From: Cricetulus griseus
Lineage: Eukaryota; Chordata; Mammalia; Rodentia; Cricetidae
Reading direction: 5' to 3'
DNA: 64,000 nt
NCBI RefSeq assembly: GCF_003668045.3
Contig: NC_048597.1
Coordinates: 24,163,960-24,227,959, forward strand
The notes below the pieces were generated by a model that saw only the letters and a list, made by a program, of their open reading frames with translations, was not told where the DNA came from and made no database searches. Below, piece after piece: positions 23,867 to 35,795 of the stretch. Numbering within the stretch: position 1 is the first letter of the stretch; the number at the start of each line of letters is the position of its first letter. Both the position numbers and the translations under genes were made by a program.

Positions 23867-24022
23867 ACATGTGTGTAGGTGCCACAGAGGCCAGAGGTAT
23901 TGGATTCCCCAGAACTGGAGTTATAGGCAATCCTGACTCACCTGATGTAGGTTCTAGGAACTGAACCAGGGTCCTCTCCAAGAGTAGAATGTATTTGCAT
24001 AACTGCTTATCTGTCTCTTCAG
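23768..24022 (-). mobile_element. B3-type SINE carrying a (GT)n expansion
   Basis: The 'ccacagaggccagaggtattggattccccagaactggagttataggcaa' block and 'ctgaaccagggtcctct' are B3 sequence in inverse orientation, with the head near 24022 ('gtctcttcagcct'). The AT/GT-rich 3' part has expanded into a (GT)n microsatellite at 23814-23861. The ORF 23773-23964 just reads the GT repeat. Confidence 0.82.
23814..23861 (+). repeat. (GT)n microsatellite, about 24 units
   Basis: A pure GT run inside the B3 tail. Confidence 0.95.
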
Positions 24023-24334
24023 CCTGTTTGTTTTGATCTCTTCATGTACATTAAATATTGACGTATCTTTTAAAAAGTAAATCGAAAACTTAAATAAAAT
24101 AAATGAGGTAGAAAATAACCCTCTAATACTATGGAAGAAAAGGACATATAAAACAACAATATCTAAAGATCTACCTTACTAAAGGTCACGAAATGTCATT
24201 GATTGGTTGTATGTCAGCACTAAACGACTACACTTAAGAAAACAACAACCACCACGAGATAAAGGCAAAGTGATAAAGTTTATTTCAAAATAGATCAGCC
24301 ATCGTTTGACTGGGGAGTGTGCATTTGAAGCTGA

Positions 24335-24876
24335 TTGCTTGTTTTCCTCCTTCCTCAGGGACAAGAGCATATGCAAATGACAGACATAAGGAAATGGGGA
24401 GAAGGGAAAAGGATAGACTTTATAGAAACTACTAAAAAAGCAATAATGAGGAATGATTTAACAAAATTCAAAGGTTTCAGATCATTTGAGAGCCTGGAAC
24501 AGCAGATGGTAAATATAGTTCAATTCAGACAAACATTTACAATGATGTGAAGCAGTGGAGAACTACAAAAGAGGGCTATGGAAACACATTTCAATGGACC
24601 AATCACCCAGCATGCCAGCAAGGAAATATTTGAAAGTCTGAAGCATCAGCTTAGTGCAACAGAACAGTCTTCTCAGATGAAGACCAGAATAAAGAAACAT
24701 TTCAAGAACTCATGCTCATTTGTTGGGAGAAAATTAAGATGGAATATGAACAAAAATACTTAGAAAAGGGATGCAATAATAGTTTGTGGAATGTGAGATT
24801 CTTAGTCATAACTCCAGGAGATTTAATTTTCCTACCAGAGGAAACAGCATTACTGTGTCTGATTCAGTGTGAATAA
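24335..24876 (+). pseudogene. Damaged coding-like sequence, unidentified protein, possibly starting at a splice acceptor
   Basis: One frame is open from 24335 to 24763 except for a single TGA at 24548-24550. The peptide is Lys/Glu/Gln-rich and looks helical (pieces such as KRIDFIETTKKA, KFKGFRSFESLEQQM and KEIFESLKHQLSATEQ). A second frame is open from 24655 to a TAA at 24874-24876 (pieces NKETFQELMLICWEKIK and MEYEQKYLEKGC), which fits a frameshift near 24660-24690. A strong acceptor-like sequence (pyrimidine tract, then CAG ending at 24358) precedes the coding-like part, and a donor-like ATG/GTAAAT occurs near 24508. It may be a decayed exon or an old retrocopy. I cannot name the parent and do not claim a function. 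Confidence 0.35.
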
Positions 24877-27800
24877 AAAGTATTCCCACAGGCCCTGGTT
24901 TTGGGGATGGTCTGGGAACTTAGCACATCAGAGGTATTTGAAGGAACTACTAGGTAACGTATTATAGAAAGAAGACCCTTACAGCTCTTCCCTTCCCTTC
25001 TCTGCTAATTCTTGTCCCTAAGGTTTCTGTTTCTCTACACATACACTTCTCCCCATGGTGTTGAGATTAATAATGGTCTCAGAAATGCAGAACCAACTCA
25101 GCAAGGACTGGATCCCCTGAAACTGTGATACCAAATAGCAAATCCTTCATTGATATTTTTGTTTTTCACAATTATGGTATGTTGGTCTAGGTAATGAAAA
25201 GCATCAATTTATTAATTCATTTAAAGGAACACATTTTAATAGCATTGGAAATATTGTATACTGTAAATTATGAGTTGTTTACACTCATTGTCAGAACCAC
25301 AGAAAAGGCTCTATATACATGTATGTGCCTAAATTTGCCTGGAACATGGAACATGGGCATCTATTTACACATGAGTTTATACTTAGCTAATTGTTTATTT
25401 TGTATTAATTATTTTTCATAGGATGAGTGATGACAACGGGAGATAGAAACTAGACTTATAAAAGCAGACATCTGGGAAAGAGCAGTTCCACAAATGCTCT
25501 TGGGTCTTGACTGAGAACATCAGAAAGGAACTATGATTGCTTATCTTTTTCTAAAGTGGTGGCTTTGCTTGGAGGCTGTATTAGAAGCTTTTGCCACAAC
25601 TCCAGTCCAGACAGTAATCCTTTTTACTGGAAGGTTTTGCAACTATATTTCTGGATTTTTATGTTAGAATTGGGTACTATCCAGTCCCCTCCATCCATCT
25701 TATAAATGATGTTATGGTTAACCTGTTGGGAATCGGGTGGGGGGGGGATGTATCAGTTGTCCTCATCAGAACTCTACTGAGGCAGACCAAGGGAAAACTA
25801 TTTCCTACTGATGCGAAGAATGGAACCTACCTCTGGCCTTGACTTACTGAAGCTATGGTAAAGAGATAGGAAGAACAATTACCCCTTCCATGAAATAATG
25901 TACTCCCTCCCCCTAATGCACAAACCCACCCTCTGTGTAGTCACTATGGCTCTACCATAAGGCTCTGTGAGGTTAACCTACCTTTTTGAGTCCTAACTCA
26001 GGAAGGCATAACTTCTCTTCTTCTCTTTCAGATGCCAGCCATGCTTTCTTTGGCAATTCCAGATTTTCTTTCTCTGCCCTTTTGATGTGTGGCAAGACTT
26101 TCTTTTCTTCTCCATCTCTCTTCTCTAGACAACTGCCAAGATTTACAACTTGCTGTACCTGTGGTTTTTCTCTTAAATGCTAATTGTCCTCAAACTTCCT
26201 TCAGAGACTGCTGTTAAATTTTGTCATTAATGAGCCTGAGATCCCAAAGAGGGAACCCCAATTTCCATGTTATTTTCAGCTCAGAAATTCAAGGCTCCAT
26301 CTTTATGCCATTTATAGTGAACATCTCATTGAGGTGATTTTACCCCCAGATTTTATATTTCATTTAGACATGACAAAGTTAAAGTTAGTTTTTCTGCAGT
26401 ACTTTCAGTATGTTACTAGATTGACAATCTCATTTGAAAAATCCTTTTGCCCTCGGCAAATATGGAAGCATCTCTTGCTCTCATCTTTAGAGGTCAGTTT
26501 CTTTCCCTTAGAGGTCCTGTTGATCACATATTCTTGAAATAGCTTAGATATCACAGTATACTTGTGTTTGTTGATTTGGAACAGGATAGAAAACCATCCA
26601 ATCAGGATTATCTAGAACCAGTGCATTCAAGTGGAAGGAGGATTCAGAGATGCACATGGAAATGCACATTTAAATTGGGATAAACTTTAAATTGAGTTTT
26701 ACAGAATAAGCTCTCCAGATACCCAAAAGTATAATAATCAACAAAATAAGACATAAATGGTGTTTGGAGTCCAAAGATAAACATCCCTATAGTATTTCTA
26801 AAATTAGGCTCCTCTTTACATCTCCTTGGTAAGTTTTTAATTGCCTCGAGATCTTAAAGATAAGAGAATTGGCTTTTTAAACTTCAAAGTGAACTTCCTG
26901 GGTAAGACTGACTGTCTTTCTCAATATGGAGAGTTGTAAGTTTTCACAATGATATCATAAACTTTTAGTGTAGTTTGATTCTTTCCTTTATGTTTCACCC
27001 ATCTGCCACATGGAAATATTTTGGTTGGTATACTGATAATAGCTTGTATCTATGTATGGTTCAAAGCTCATTACTTATACAGAAACCCAAGCATATATTT
27101 AAAATGTCTTTGTCCAGTAAACAACAAAAATGAGTGATAACAAAAGAACCTCTTTCTAGGATCTTTAAAACCACACATAGTTGGGCTCACTAAGTAGAGA
27201 TTTCTTTTTTAGTTAAAAAATAAAGTGAGTTAATTATTTTTTCAGTGATTTTTTTTCTACTTGAAAATTGGGTACATGCAAATATTCTCTTCCTTATTAA
27301 ATAAATGGAAGATGTGATTCTAACTTTACTAAAAGTAGGCCGCCTGTCATTATTTCTCACCCTTTGTTTAGCAAGGTGTTACAGATGGCAGATGAACAAA
27401 TATTTGTGGAGAAAACACATGAACCATAATCTAGTACTTCCCAATGGATTACTAATTATAATTAAATGATGCATCAAAGTTAAAAACACACAACCAAATA
27501 AAAATTAAATTCACTATTTTATTTTTCTTAAAAGAGTATGCGAATAAATTTTAAAGGAATAAAGAGAGGGTTACAAAACCAAAGGATGCAAGGCAGCTAC
27601 ATTTTTGAAAAGATCATAAGTCACTGAACTCACAAAGGAACTGAATGTTATATTTAGAAGTAGACTTAAAACATGACAGTTCATGACACTGTATTTATTA
27701 AGGAACACACTTTACCTATGGGACTTGACTTTTTGCTGTACTGTGCTTTGCTTCACACCTCCTTTATGTGGAACACACAAAAATGCTTTTGTACATGACA

Positions 27801-28204
27801 TTGTGACAGGGACTCATTCAATCCTCTGATGTATTTATAAGAAAGCCTTTTCCAATGTATAATTTACAATTTCAGTATTAGTGTAAGCCAAATATAAAGT
27901 TGACATCAGCTGTATTTGCTTTCAAAAAAGTTGTTTAGTTTAGTTTTTTTTTTTAATGTTTGCTTAAAAACCCCTACCAGTTCTTTAATACTTTCTTCAT
28001 GGACTAATTTCTTAGTCACCAACTTGACAATAACAAAATATCTTAGACTAGTAGCTTACAAACATCACAAGTTTATTAATTATAATTCAGGTGTGGAATT
28101 CTGAGATCTTGATTCCAATATAGTGAAATGCTGGGTGAGTCCCTTTTGAAATTATTGATTACTGACTTACCATAGTATTCTCATACCAAAGAAAGAATAT
28201 AGAG

Positions 28205-28205
<1 letters not shown>
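24877..28205. other. Gene-free, repeat-poor unique sequence
   Basis: About 3.3 kb without a recognised SINE, LINE or LTR. ORFs at 25194-25421, 25986-26183, 26184-26537 and 27916-28104 show no domain and no conserved start context. A poly-G run lies at about 25739-25748. Confidence 0.5.
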
Positions 28206-28244
<39 letters not shown>

Positions 28245-28253
28245 TTCTCTGAT
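28206..28253 (+). repeat. (CT)n microsatellite, interrupted
   Basis: CT units with two short TTT interruptions. Confidence 0.95.
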
Positions 28254-29360
28254 GTGGAATGTGATGATATTTTGTTTATGCTTTAACAAATAAAACTTGC
28301 CTGAAGATCAGAGTGAAAAAGTAGCCAGACTAGTTAGCCATAGAGGCCAGGCAGTGGTGACATACACCTTTAATCCCAGAAATCAGGAGACAGAGACAGA
28401 AGGACCTCTGTTAGTTCAAGGCCACCCTAAGCTACACAAAACTAATCTAGTCTAAAAGAGAAACAGAGCTCCCACAAAGGTGAACCCAGAACTTGGAATG
28501 ATACACTTTTAATCCCAGCACTAAGGAGATGGAGACATGAGTGATATGGCTGGGTAAACTGATGTCTTTGGGGCTTCGATCAGAACCAGCCGAGCAACTC
28601 TAGGTCCAACCCTGAGAGGGAGAGTGTGGATGAGGGAAGGCTAACTATCCAACTGCATTAAAGAAAAGACAGAGACATCCGGTCATCACAGGAGGGCAAT
28701 CAGTTAATACTGAAAGTGCCCAGTTTATTGATGCATCATCTTAAGTAACCACGCGAAGGTGGGGCAATGGCAGAAAACATCTATTATCATGTATAAAGGG
28801 CAGATAGCAATTACTTCCCTTAATCCTAAAGACAGTCCTTTGCTGCACATACACTTGGATTTCGGGGAACTTCATACTAGCTCTTATCACTAGACTTAAG
28901 GGTGGATGCAACCTCGCCTTGACCCAAGTCTATTGTTATTTAGATAGGAGCTATTCTCCACTGAGGCTTGGGACATCCTGCAGTGATTAGCTGACACCTT
29001 AAAGACAATAGAAATCGAGGCTCTCCTGAACTCTTGGCAGGGTGGAATAGATTTCCCAATGTATGGGCCCCAACAGTAGTGGGGGGAATATAAGACGGGA
29101 AGAGGCAAGAGAGAGATGCAGGCTAGGCAGAAGGCAGTCGGAGGAGAAGTGCAGTCTTAGGAATAGCGCAATTTAAGCAGTTTTAGGATGCAGTCTGAGG
29201 ACAGGATCTCCCGCCCCTTTGGTCTGAGCATTGGTAGAGGTGAGAACTCTCTAGTAGCCTTGCTGCTTTGCTGCTCTAATCTTCAGTATTAATGCCAGTA
29301 TTTGACTCTGAGTTTTTATTACCAATAATAAGAATTTGTTCTACAGAGGAAGAACTTGTA
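28254..29360 (+). mobile_element. Composite rodent repeat with embedded B1-like segments, interrupted by an LTR
   Basis: The 5' part (28254-28620) has 'acaaataaaacttgcctgaagatcagag', then two B1-like pieces ('ggccaggcagtggtgacatacacctttaatcccag' and 'cttttaatcccagcactaaggag'). The 3' part (about 29082-29360) has 'ggaatataagacgggaagag', 'gcagtctgaggacaggatct' and 'tgactctgagtttttattaccaa'. I recall this order from one rodent ERV-like repeat with B1 sequence built in; the related 5' part recurs at 49610-49830. An LTR splits the two halves. The family name is not given because I am not sure of it. Confidence 0.5.
28627..29075 (-). mobile_element. ERVK-like (IAP-type) solo LTR inside the composite repeat, minus strand
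   Basis: On the minus strand it begins TGTTGGGGCCCATAC at 29075. It has a CAATAAA polyadenylation motif about 80-120 bases before the far end (+ strand TTTATTG near 28731). The right flank is GTAGTG (29076-29081); the best left candidate is AGAGTG (28621-28626), four of six bases, so the left edge is uncertain. The minus ORF at 28896-29108 is incidental. Confidence 0.5.
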
Positions 29361-29439
29361 TATTACTATGTACAGAGGAATATCAGTGGACAACATTATA
29401 GATTTTTTAGATTTGGAGTTTTAATTCAGGTTATTATAC

Positions 29440-29841
29440 TGAAGGGACCAGCTCCCCATTTCGGCAGCCATAATAGCCGGACACGTGCTTTTCTGACCTT
29501 GCCTTAGTCATTAGAGGTTAGATGCCTGCCTCGTGACAAGGAACCAAGCTGGTGGCGCTAAGCTTTATGACTCTGGGTGTACTTTATAGACAAGTACAGC
29601 AATGATGCGCAGAGCATAGCAACCACCCTGGGAGGGCCTATGGGCCATAACAACCAGTTGGCCAATCAACACAGGGCAAGTCCTCCAAGCCTGTAGGCAC
29701 ACCAATCCTGAGCCTGTGCGTACCCCTAGACACTCCCCTTACACTGCCCTATAAGATTTCTATGTAGATGCTTCGAAGTGTCTTTGCTAGCCATCTGCCA
29801 TGGCAGGTGCGTGAAAGACCGGAGCTAACATGGGGTTAGCT

Positions 29842-29880
<39 letters not shown>

Positions 29881-29990
29881 AATAAAGCCTCATGCAGTTT
29901 GCAGCAAGCTCTTGAATCTGCCTGGTGATTGGGGTGACCGCGATCCTGGGCTGAGACCCCGGAGACCTGAGTTTTTCCAGGGGTCTAACA
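29440..29990 (+). mobile_element. Solo LTR, ERV1-like family C, plus strand
   Basis: Starts TGAAGGGACC and ends GGGGTCTAACA, with perfect 4-bp duplications ATAC at 29436-29439 and 29991-29994, as for class I ERVs. Promoter-like parts are visible: CCAAT at 29662-29666, a TATA-like TATAAG near 29750, and a polyadenylation signal AATAAA at 29881-29886. These are followed by a gammaretrovirus-like R/U5 pattern ('gcagtttgcagc'). A run of 35 A (29845-29879) lies just before the signal. The inverted sister copy is at 20783-21331. No internal viral genes are present. Confidence 0.87.
29845..29879 (+). repeat. Poly-A run of 35 inside the ERV1-like LTR
   Basis: Counted directly as 35 consecutive A residues. 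The sister LTR at 20783-21331 has only an interrupted A-rich stretch (as T-rich at about 20889-20910) in the same place. Confidence 0.95.
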
Positions 29991-29994
29991 ATAC

Positions 29995-30634
29995 TGGATT
30001 AGCAAGCACTTTAGCCCATCAAATCATCTCACTAGAATAGTTCAGAAAGGAATCAGTCTGATCTTAAGTTCTTCTTATTCAAATGGCACAATTCTCAAAG
30101 AACCACTTCTGAGTTCGGTGACAGTAGGTTTGAAATATTCACTCTTTTGCAACCACCATTCTCATTGTCAAGTCTCCCAGTGTCTGTACTGGTTTGTTGC
30201 TAGATATATCCTTGACCCTCTGGAGCAGCTAGAGACACCATCCTCAGACTCCCTTTCAGCTAGCTGAGATCTTTCAGTTTTGTTTCAACTAATCTATTGA
30301 AACTAGAAGTGGAAGTTATATGTCCATGTATAGGTCATAAATACCTAACAAGACAAGTGAGCTCTTTCTACTTTTTCTATCCTAGGAGATAAACTGTAGC
30401 TATTTCTGAAATCTAAGCCAGACCATGCAGAAGAAAGTAACTTTATGGTTGGTGGAATTACACCTTGAAGGATTTTAGTTTCTGGGTGATACCGTAGGGC
30501 ATGGTGACCTGCATATCTGCATTGTTTATTTGGTTCTTTTAGGTAAGGAAAAAGACATAAATTCATGTTAGTTTCATATTTTGGACATATTTATGATAAT
30601 ATCTTAATCTTCACCTTTATTAAAGCAATTGGAC
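29995..30634. other. Gene-free unique sequence
   Basis: Nothing recognised; the minus ORF at 30345-30566 has no domain. Confidence 0.45.
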
Positions 30635-30649
30635 CTAGCAAAGGTTTTC

Positions 30650-30782
30650 TTTTTTGTTTTTGTTTTGCAAGACAGGGTTTCTCTGTGTAGCTTTGGAGAC
30701 TGTCCTGGCACTCGCTCTGCAGACCAAGATGGCCTCAAACTCCTGAGTGCTGGGACTAAAGGTGTGTACCACCACCACTGGG
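30650..30782 (-). mobile_element. B1 SINE with perfect target-site duplication
   Basis: Inverted B1 with a T-rich tail at its left end and 'accaccaccactgggct' as its 5' end. The 15-bp duplication CTAGCAAAGGTTTTC is identical at 30635-30649 and 30783-30797. Confidence 0.95.
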
Positions 30783-30797
30783 CTAGCAAAGGTTTTC

Positions 30798-33700
30798 ATT
30801 AACCTTAATCCAGAATGAGACCAAACTCATTATTTTACATATATTTCCTTTTCCAAAAAATCAACCTCAGGTGGCTGTTTTCTCCTAAGCACTGGATATA
30901 TTTTTTAAAAAATCCCAGTTTATAACAATTATTGAGCAGATGATTATTACTAATTAGAATTTCAGGCTAGGTGTTTTAGGAAAATCAACAATGACTCATG
31001 CTAGTGTATTAAAAAAATTATCTCATAGTCAATGGAGGGTTCCAACCTCTATAAAATGTTGTCTTTGAAAAGTGGTACTAAAAAGCAAAAGCCAAAGAGA
31101 CCAATGCTTTAAATGGTCCTTCATCCCATGTGCCTAGAAACCCCAGATGACTGCCAACCCTCACAACCCTGAATTCATTGACTAATTATATACTGCTTTT
31201 GAGCAGTGGTATGTGCTAAAATTCACCAGAGTTTAAATAGAATTTAAATAGAAAGGATGCTGTCCATTTGCTAACATGCATTCATTCAAGAGATGATTGT
31301 CAGGTAAGTGATTGAAAAGGTATCTCTTCAGTTTCCTAGAAAGTCGATAATGAATCAAAGAGACAACTTTATTGTCTCATGGAACTTGAGTTTCACTTGT
31401 CATAGAGAAAGAACAAACAGGAAATATTAAAATATCAATAACTACTATAAGGGGAATAAAAGTAATGTTATAAAATCATGAGTGGTTAGCAAGAAGGCCT
31501 CCTTGGACACAGCATTCTCAAATTCTTTGTGACCAGGTCATGTGAAACTCAGACTTGGGTGATTCCTGTTAGATAAGAGGGCTAGGAGGGGGAATGTTTT
31601 AGGTTAAAGAGAAAGTAATCTAATCCTCAAGCCTTTTTATATTTAATTCTGGATGTCATATGTATCTAGATATTTAATTATCTAATAATAAATAACATGC
31701 TAGATATAAAAAGATGATAAAAAGTTGGTACTTCTATAAAGAGCCTAAATCAAATTACTTGGGCTTTCACTTAGATGTTGTGTGAATAAGGCAGACGAGT
31801 GCCTTAGCTTCTAACAGTGTTTGCAACTAAAATTGACTCAAATAATGGTCATTGTTTAGCACTACAGTTTCTAAAAGTTATAATCTTTGAAATAAAAAGT
31901 GCACATGATATCAAATAAACATTTCTGCAAGTTTTTAGGAATCCTTAGAAAGTAGTTACCTTTAATAAAAATCTTATGCATTGTGGCCTTATTTTTAATT
32001 GTGTATGTGAAGAAAGGACTGAAATGTTGAACAATAAAATGTTGGTGAGGTTAAATATTCAGGTGAATACTCTCACAGATGTAAATATAACTATCATAGA
32101 AAGCCAAAAACAAGACTAATTTTTTTAAGCAATGATTATTAAGAATTCTTGGAATCTACTGGGAAAACATAATAAATTCAAGTAAATTGGAAATCGAGTA
32201 TACAACAGGGCTCTTATTTTACCTGTATGTCCTGTCTTCAATGCATTGAACATCAAAATGAAGCTTGCAATAACACTACATGAGGCAATCTATGAAATTT
32301 AATGTCCCAAATAAGATTCAGCATGCCTGAACAAGAATACGCTAAAGAAAAAGTTACTGTAATTATGAAACTTACAGCCATTAAGTTATTTATGTTGTGT
32401 ATGTTTGCTGCCTCTTTTTACAGACTCTTAAATAAGCAATCTTAGAAAATAATTTTCTGGGAAACGACTGAGATAACCAGAGACAAGAAATTAAAATGAA
32501 TTATTTGGCAGCCACTGGATGGTAACATTGGATTTAGTTCTGCAACTGAAATTGCATCTGTATTGTAAGCAGCTAGAAAACACTTTCTCAAATGATCAAC
32601 ATCTATTTCCAAAATTGTACTTATGGATAATACTCAGAGTTACAAATGATCACGGACTTTCCTTCTGAGAATCAATCCAAGGAGAAATCTTCAAACAAAT
32701 AGGTACCTTTTAATAAGTCAAGTCCCTGCTGTGAACTTGAAGGCAATCGTAAGAGATAAAGAGTCCAGGCAAAATATACAATAAATAACTCCTACAAAAA
32801 CTGGAAATTTGCACAGCTCAAAATCTTCGGGAATCCACAGGGTGTTCACAAATATATTTAGAGGGCATGGCTTTCAGAGCTAACATAAAATCTAACTCAT
32901 TATCTTCCTCTCTTTCCTCTTATAAGAATTCCGAACAGAGGGCAGCTAGAACAGCGGAATTAATCTAAACTTCTTTCCCATCAAAAGTTCATTACAAGTG
33001 CCCTTGGCTCTGTTCTCAGCTCCTTCATCCCTGCACAGCTCTCCTGCATGACTTCAAAGAGAACTTTCCACACAGGAGATAGGAAAGGGAGACTGGGGGA
33101 TGAGAATGGGGCCACCTCTGTTAAAAGAGAGGCTTAATTAAGTACATATTTGAAGAGTGCCTTTGACATTAAAAAAAAAGCAGTAAGAAAATCCAGTACT
33201 ATTGACACTGGATGAGAAGCGCCTGGTTCTGGGAGCAAAGCCTTACAGAGATTAAGGGGACAGTTTATATTCTTCTCCTCCAGGCAAGCAGGTTTTTCAA
33301 TGGGTTCCTTTATTGATCTTCCATCCTGAGAGAGTCAGTAAATCTAGCATCTGCATATTGGTTCCTAGTTTGGAAGACAAGGAAAGAGAAAGCAAAAGAT
33401 ATATCTTTCTTAAATCTGAATAAGAGTACAAGGTGTGTACTTAGACATTTCCTCATGCAACGGTTATAAAAAACACACACACACAAAAACGACGGTGGTG
33501 AAGAGATCATCTATGTGGCAAGAGAAGATTTTTTTATATTCATTTCTCACTTGGAATTTTAACTGGCGGGTATTAGTAGTGAAATGACCAACATTATCGT
33601 AACAGCATGAGAAAATTGGAAGTTTAGACAGAGGCACCATGATTCCACAGATATAAAACCCCAAAGTCAGATGCCAGACCAAAACACAAATCATCTATAA

Positions 33701-35060
33701 AAACAGCTGGTTGGAAGTCTCTAATGCTCACAGTGAAAGGATTGAGAATGAAAGCCATGAAAACAGGCAGCACTTGTGGGGGATTTTTTTTTTTTTCAAG
33801 TGAGCTGTGCTGGGCTCTAAGTCTCACTATCCACCCAAAGGCAACACATGGGGATCCTTCTTTCCCCAGATACAGAGAGGAGGGCTTCATCAAAACTGTA
33901 GAAAGAGCTTTGGGGCACAATTTAGCGAACTCTTTAGCCTGCTGCTTGGAAAATTCCCTGACATTTTTCATTGAGTGCAAAGATTCTCTGAGGTGGCATG
34001 GCTGATGAAGAGAAGGGGGTTTGCTTATAAAATAAATGGCATTCCCATTGGGGAAGGTGCAGTAAGCATTTTCCTGAGCAAGTGGAGATAAGGAAGGCAC
34101 TAGGGGCATTCTGGAGACCTTTAACATTCTGGTTGGCAGGACTCCAGGAGAGAAAAAAGGAAAGGCTAGAGCCTGTGAACTAAATGGACCTCTACATTAT
34201 TCCCAAGGACAAGGCAAGAGCTGAAGATAAGTCTTGGATGAACACAGAGTACCGATATCCCCAGAGAAAGATAGCCTACAAAGAACCACAGAAGTTTAAA
34301 TGTCTTCTAGGCCAGTTCTTTCTAATGCTGTCTTGTAATAGAGCCTGCAGAGTAAGAACTTCTCTAAGGGCCTTTGGCCTCCACTCTTTTAATATAGAAA
34401 CAGTATCAGGAACAGGATAGTTCTGGAAGAGTGAAACAGAAAGACACAGTCCCTCCGTTTTCCACCTACCAAATAGCCAAACTACATTCGGGCTTTGGAT
34501 CATAGAATAAAGTGTCAACATTAGCTTTTTGACAGTTGGAGACAGAAAAATGTATTTTCTCTTCTCAAAAAGCAAAGGCACAAAAGCAAAACAAAACCCT
34601 AAACAGGCAGGTCCACAGACTCCTAAAAGGTAAAGTCAGGAACCTATGGTAGAAGAATGTTAATTCCTAGCATAGTGGGATGTTGTCTCAAACCAACAAT
34701 ACACACAAGCCTTAAATATTAGTTTTAACTGACAAATTGTAATTGTGCACATTCATAGTGTGATGATTTTTGAGATATGTAAAAAAAAACCACATATGGC
34801 ATGATTAAATCAAGCTACTGACATATTCATCACCTTACTTGACTTTCACTCTTTATACTGAGACATTTGAAATTTGCTCTCAATGATTTAAAAACACTCA
34901 ATACAATATTGTTGATAATAATCACCTTTCTGTGCAGTAAATCTCAAGATCTATGCTTCTCGTCTATTTGAAACTTCTTTTTTTTTGATCAACAGCTCCC
35001 TAATATCTCCCTATAATGTCTGCATGACACACCTCAAGTATTTGCTTATCTGTTAATATG
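30798..35060. other. Repeat-poor island, about 4.3 kb
   Basis: No SINE, LINE or LTR recognised across the stretch. The longest ORF of the window (167 codons, 33624-34127, minus) lies here but overlaps ORFs in other frames and has no recognisable domain, so I do not call it a gene. Homeodomain-type TTAATTAA and TAATTA motifs occur (for example near 33134). Low repeat density can mark regulatory DNA, but conservation cannot be judged from one sequence. Confidence 0.5.
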
Positions 35061-35490
35061 ACACTGTATTACTTATGGTTCCCACTGCTCTGACCAAGTA
35101 CAGAAACAAGAAAGCAAAGATTTGCCTTGGATCTTAGTTTCAAAGCTGCCAGTCCATCATAGGGCAGGGGATGGGGAGGCAGAAAAGTTCACATTGTAGG
35201 TATCAAGAAATAGAGAAGAGGGATACAAGAATAAGCCATTGCAAAGTATGGTCCCCAGGACATTCCTCCAATGACTATTACCTCTAACTAAGGCCCACCA
35301 GCTGCCTCCCACCATCTCATGATAATGCCACAGCATTCCTAATCCATCAGGGAACTCATTGATTCATTAGTTGAGAGCTCTTACTCTGAATGGGTAAACC
35401 CTAGCAGACATTCCCACAGGTGACATTACTAAGGCCCTAAGCATTTCTTAGTCCAATCAATTCACAATCAAAATATACCATCTTAGACAG
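35061..35490 (-). mobile_element. Lx-type L1 3' end, minus strand, old
   Basis: The order 'gtattacttatggttcccactgctctgaccaagtacag', 'cagtccatcat', 'aggaca.tcctccaatgac' and 'ctaaggcccaccagctgcctcccaccatctcatgata' fits the inverted rodent Lx 3' UTR. It is more diverged than the copy at 9315. Confidence 0.65.
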
Positions 35491-35795
35491 TAACATTGTT
35501 TTCATGTTTTGGTTATTGTGAACACTGTTTTAGGGGACATTAGTGTTCATAAACCTCTTTGACATATTAATTTCACTTCTTTCAATATATAACGGAAGTG
35601 AGATTGATGTACCATATGTTAGCCTTTTACGTTTTGGCGAAAGCTTCATAGTGTTCCACAGTATGATCTTTGAAATGAGAACATACAAGCAAACTGACTA
35701 ATGAAGTCTCAGTTATCTAAAATTGATAATAAGAACATGAGACCTTCAAATCTCCTATCTAGTATCAGTGCTAAACTACCTCTAATTGAAAGAAT

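Noticed and set aside
26184..26537. 117-codon + ORF preceded by a CAG acceptor-like site near 26033 as an exon
   Set aside because: The acceptor and the ORF are in different frames with stops between; no donor was found and the peptide looks like translated AT-rich DNA.
20783..29990. The two ERV1-like LTRs as the ends of one provirus
   Set aside because: They are inverted to each other, have different 4-bp duplications, and the sequence between them is not retroviral.
33724..34005. 93-codon + ORF opposite the 167-codon minus ORF
   Set aside because: Antisense shadow with no domain or start context.
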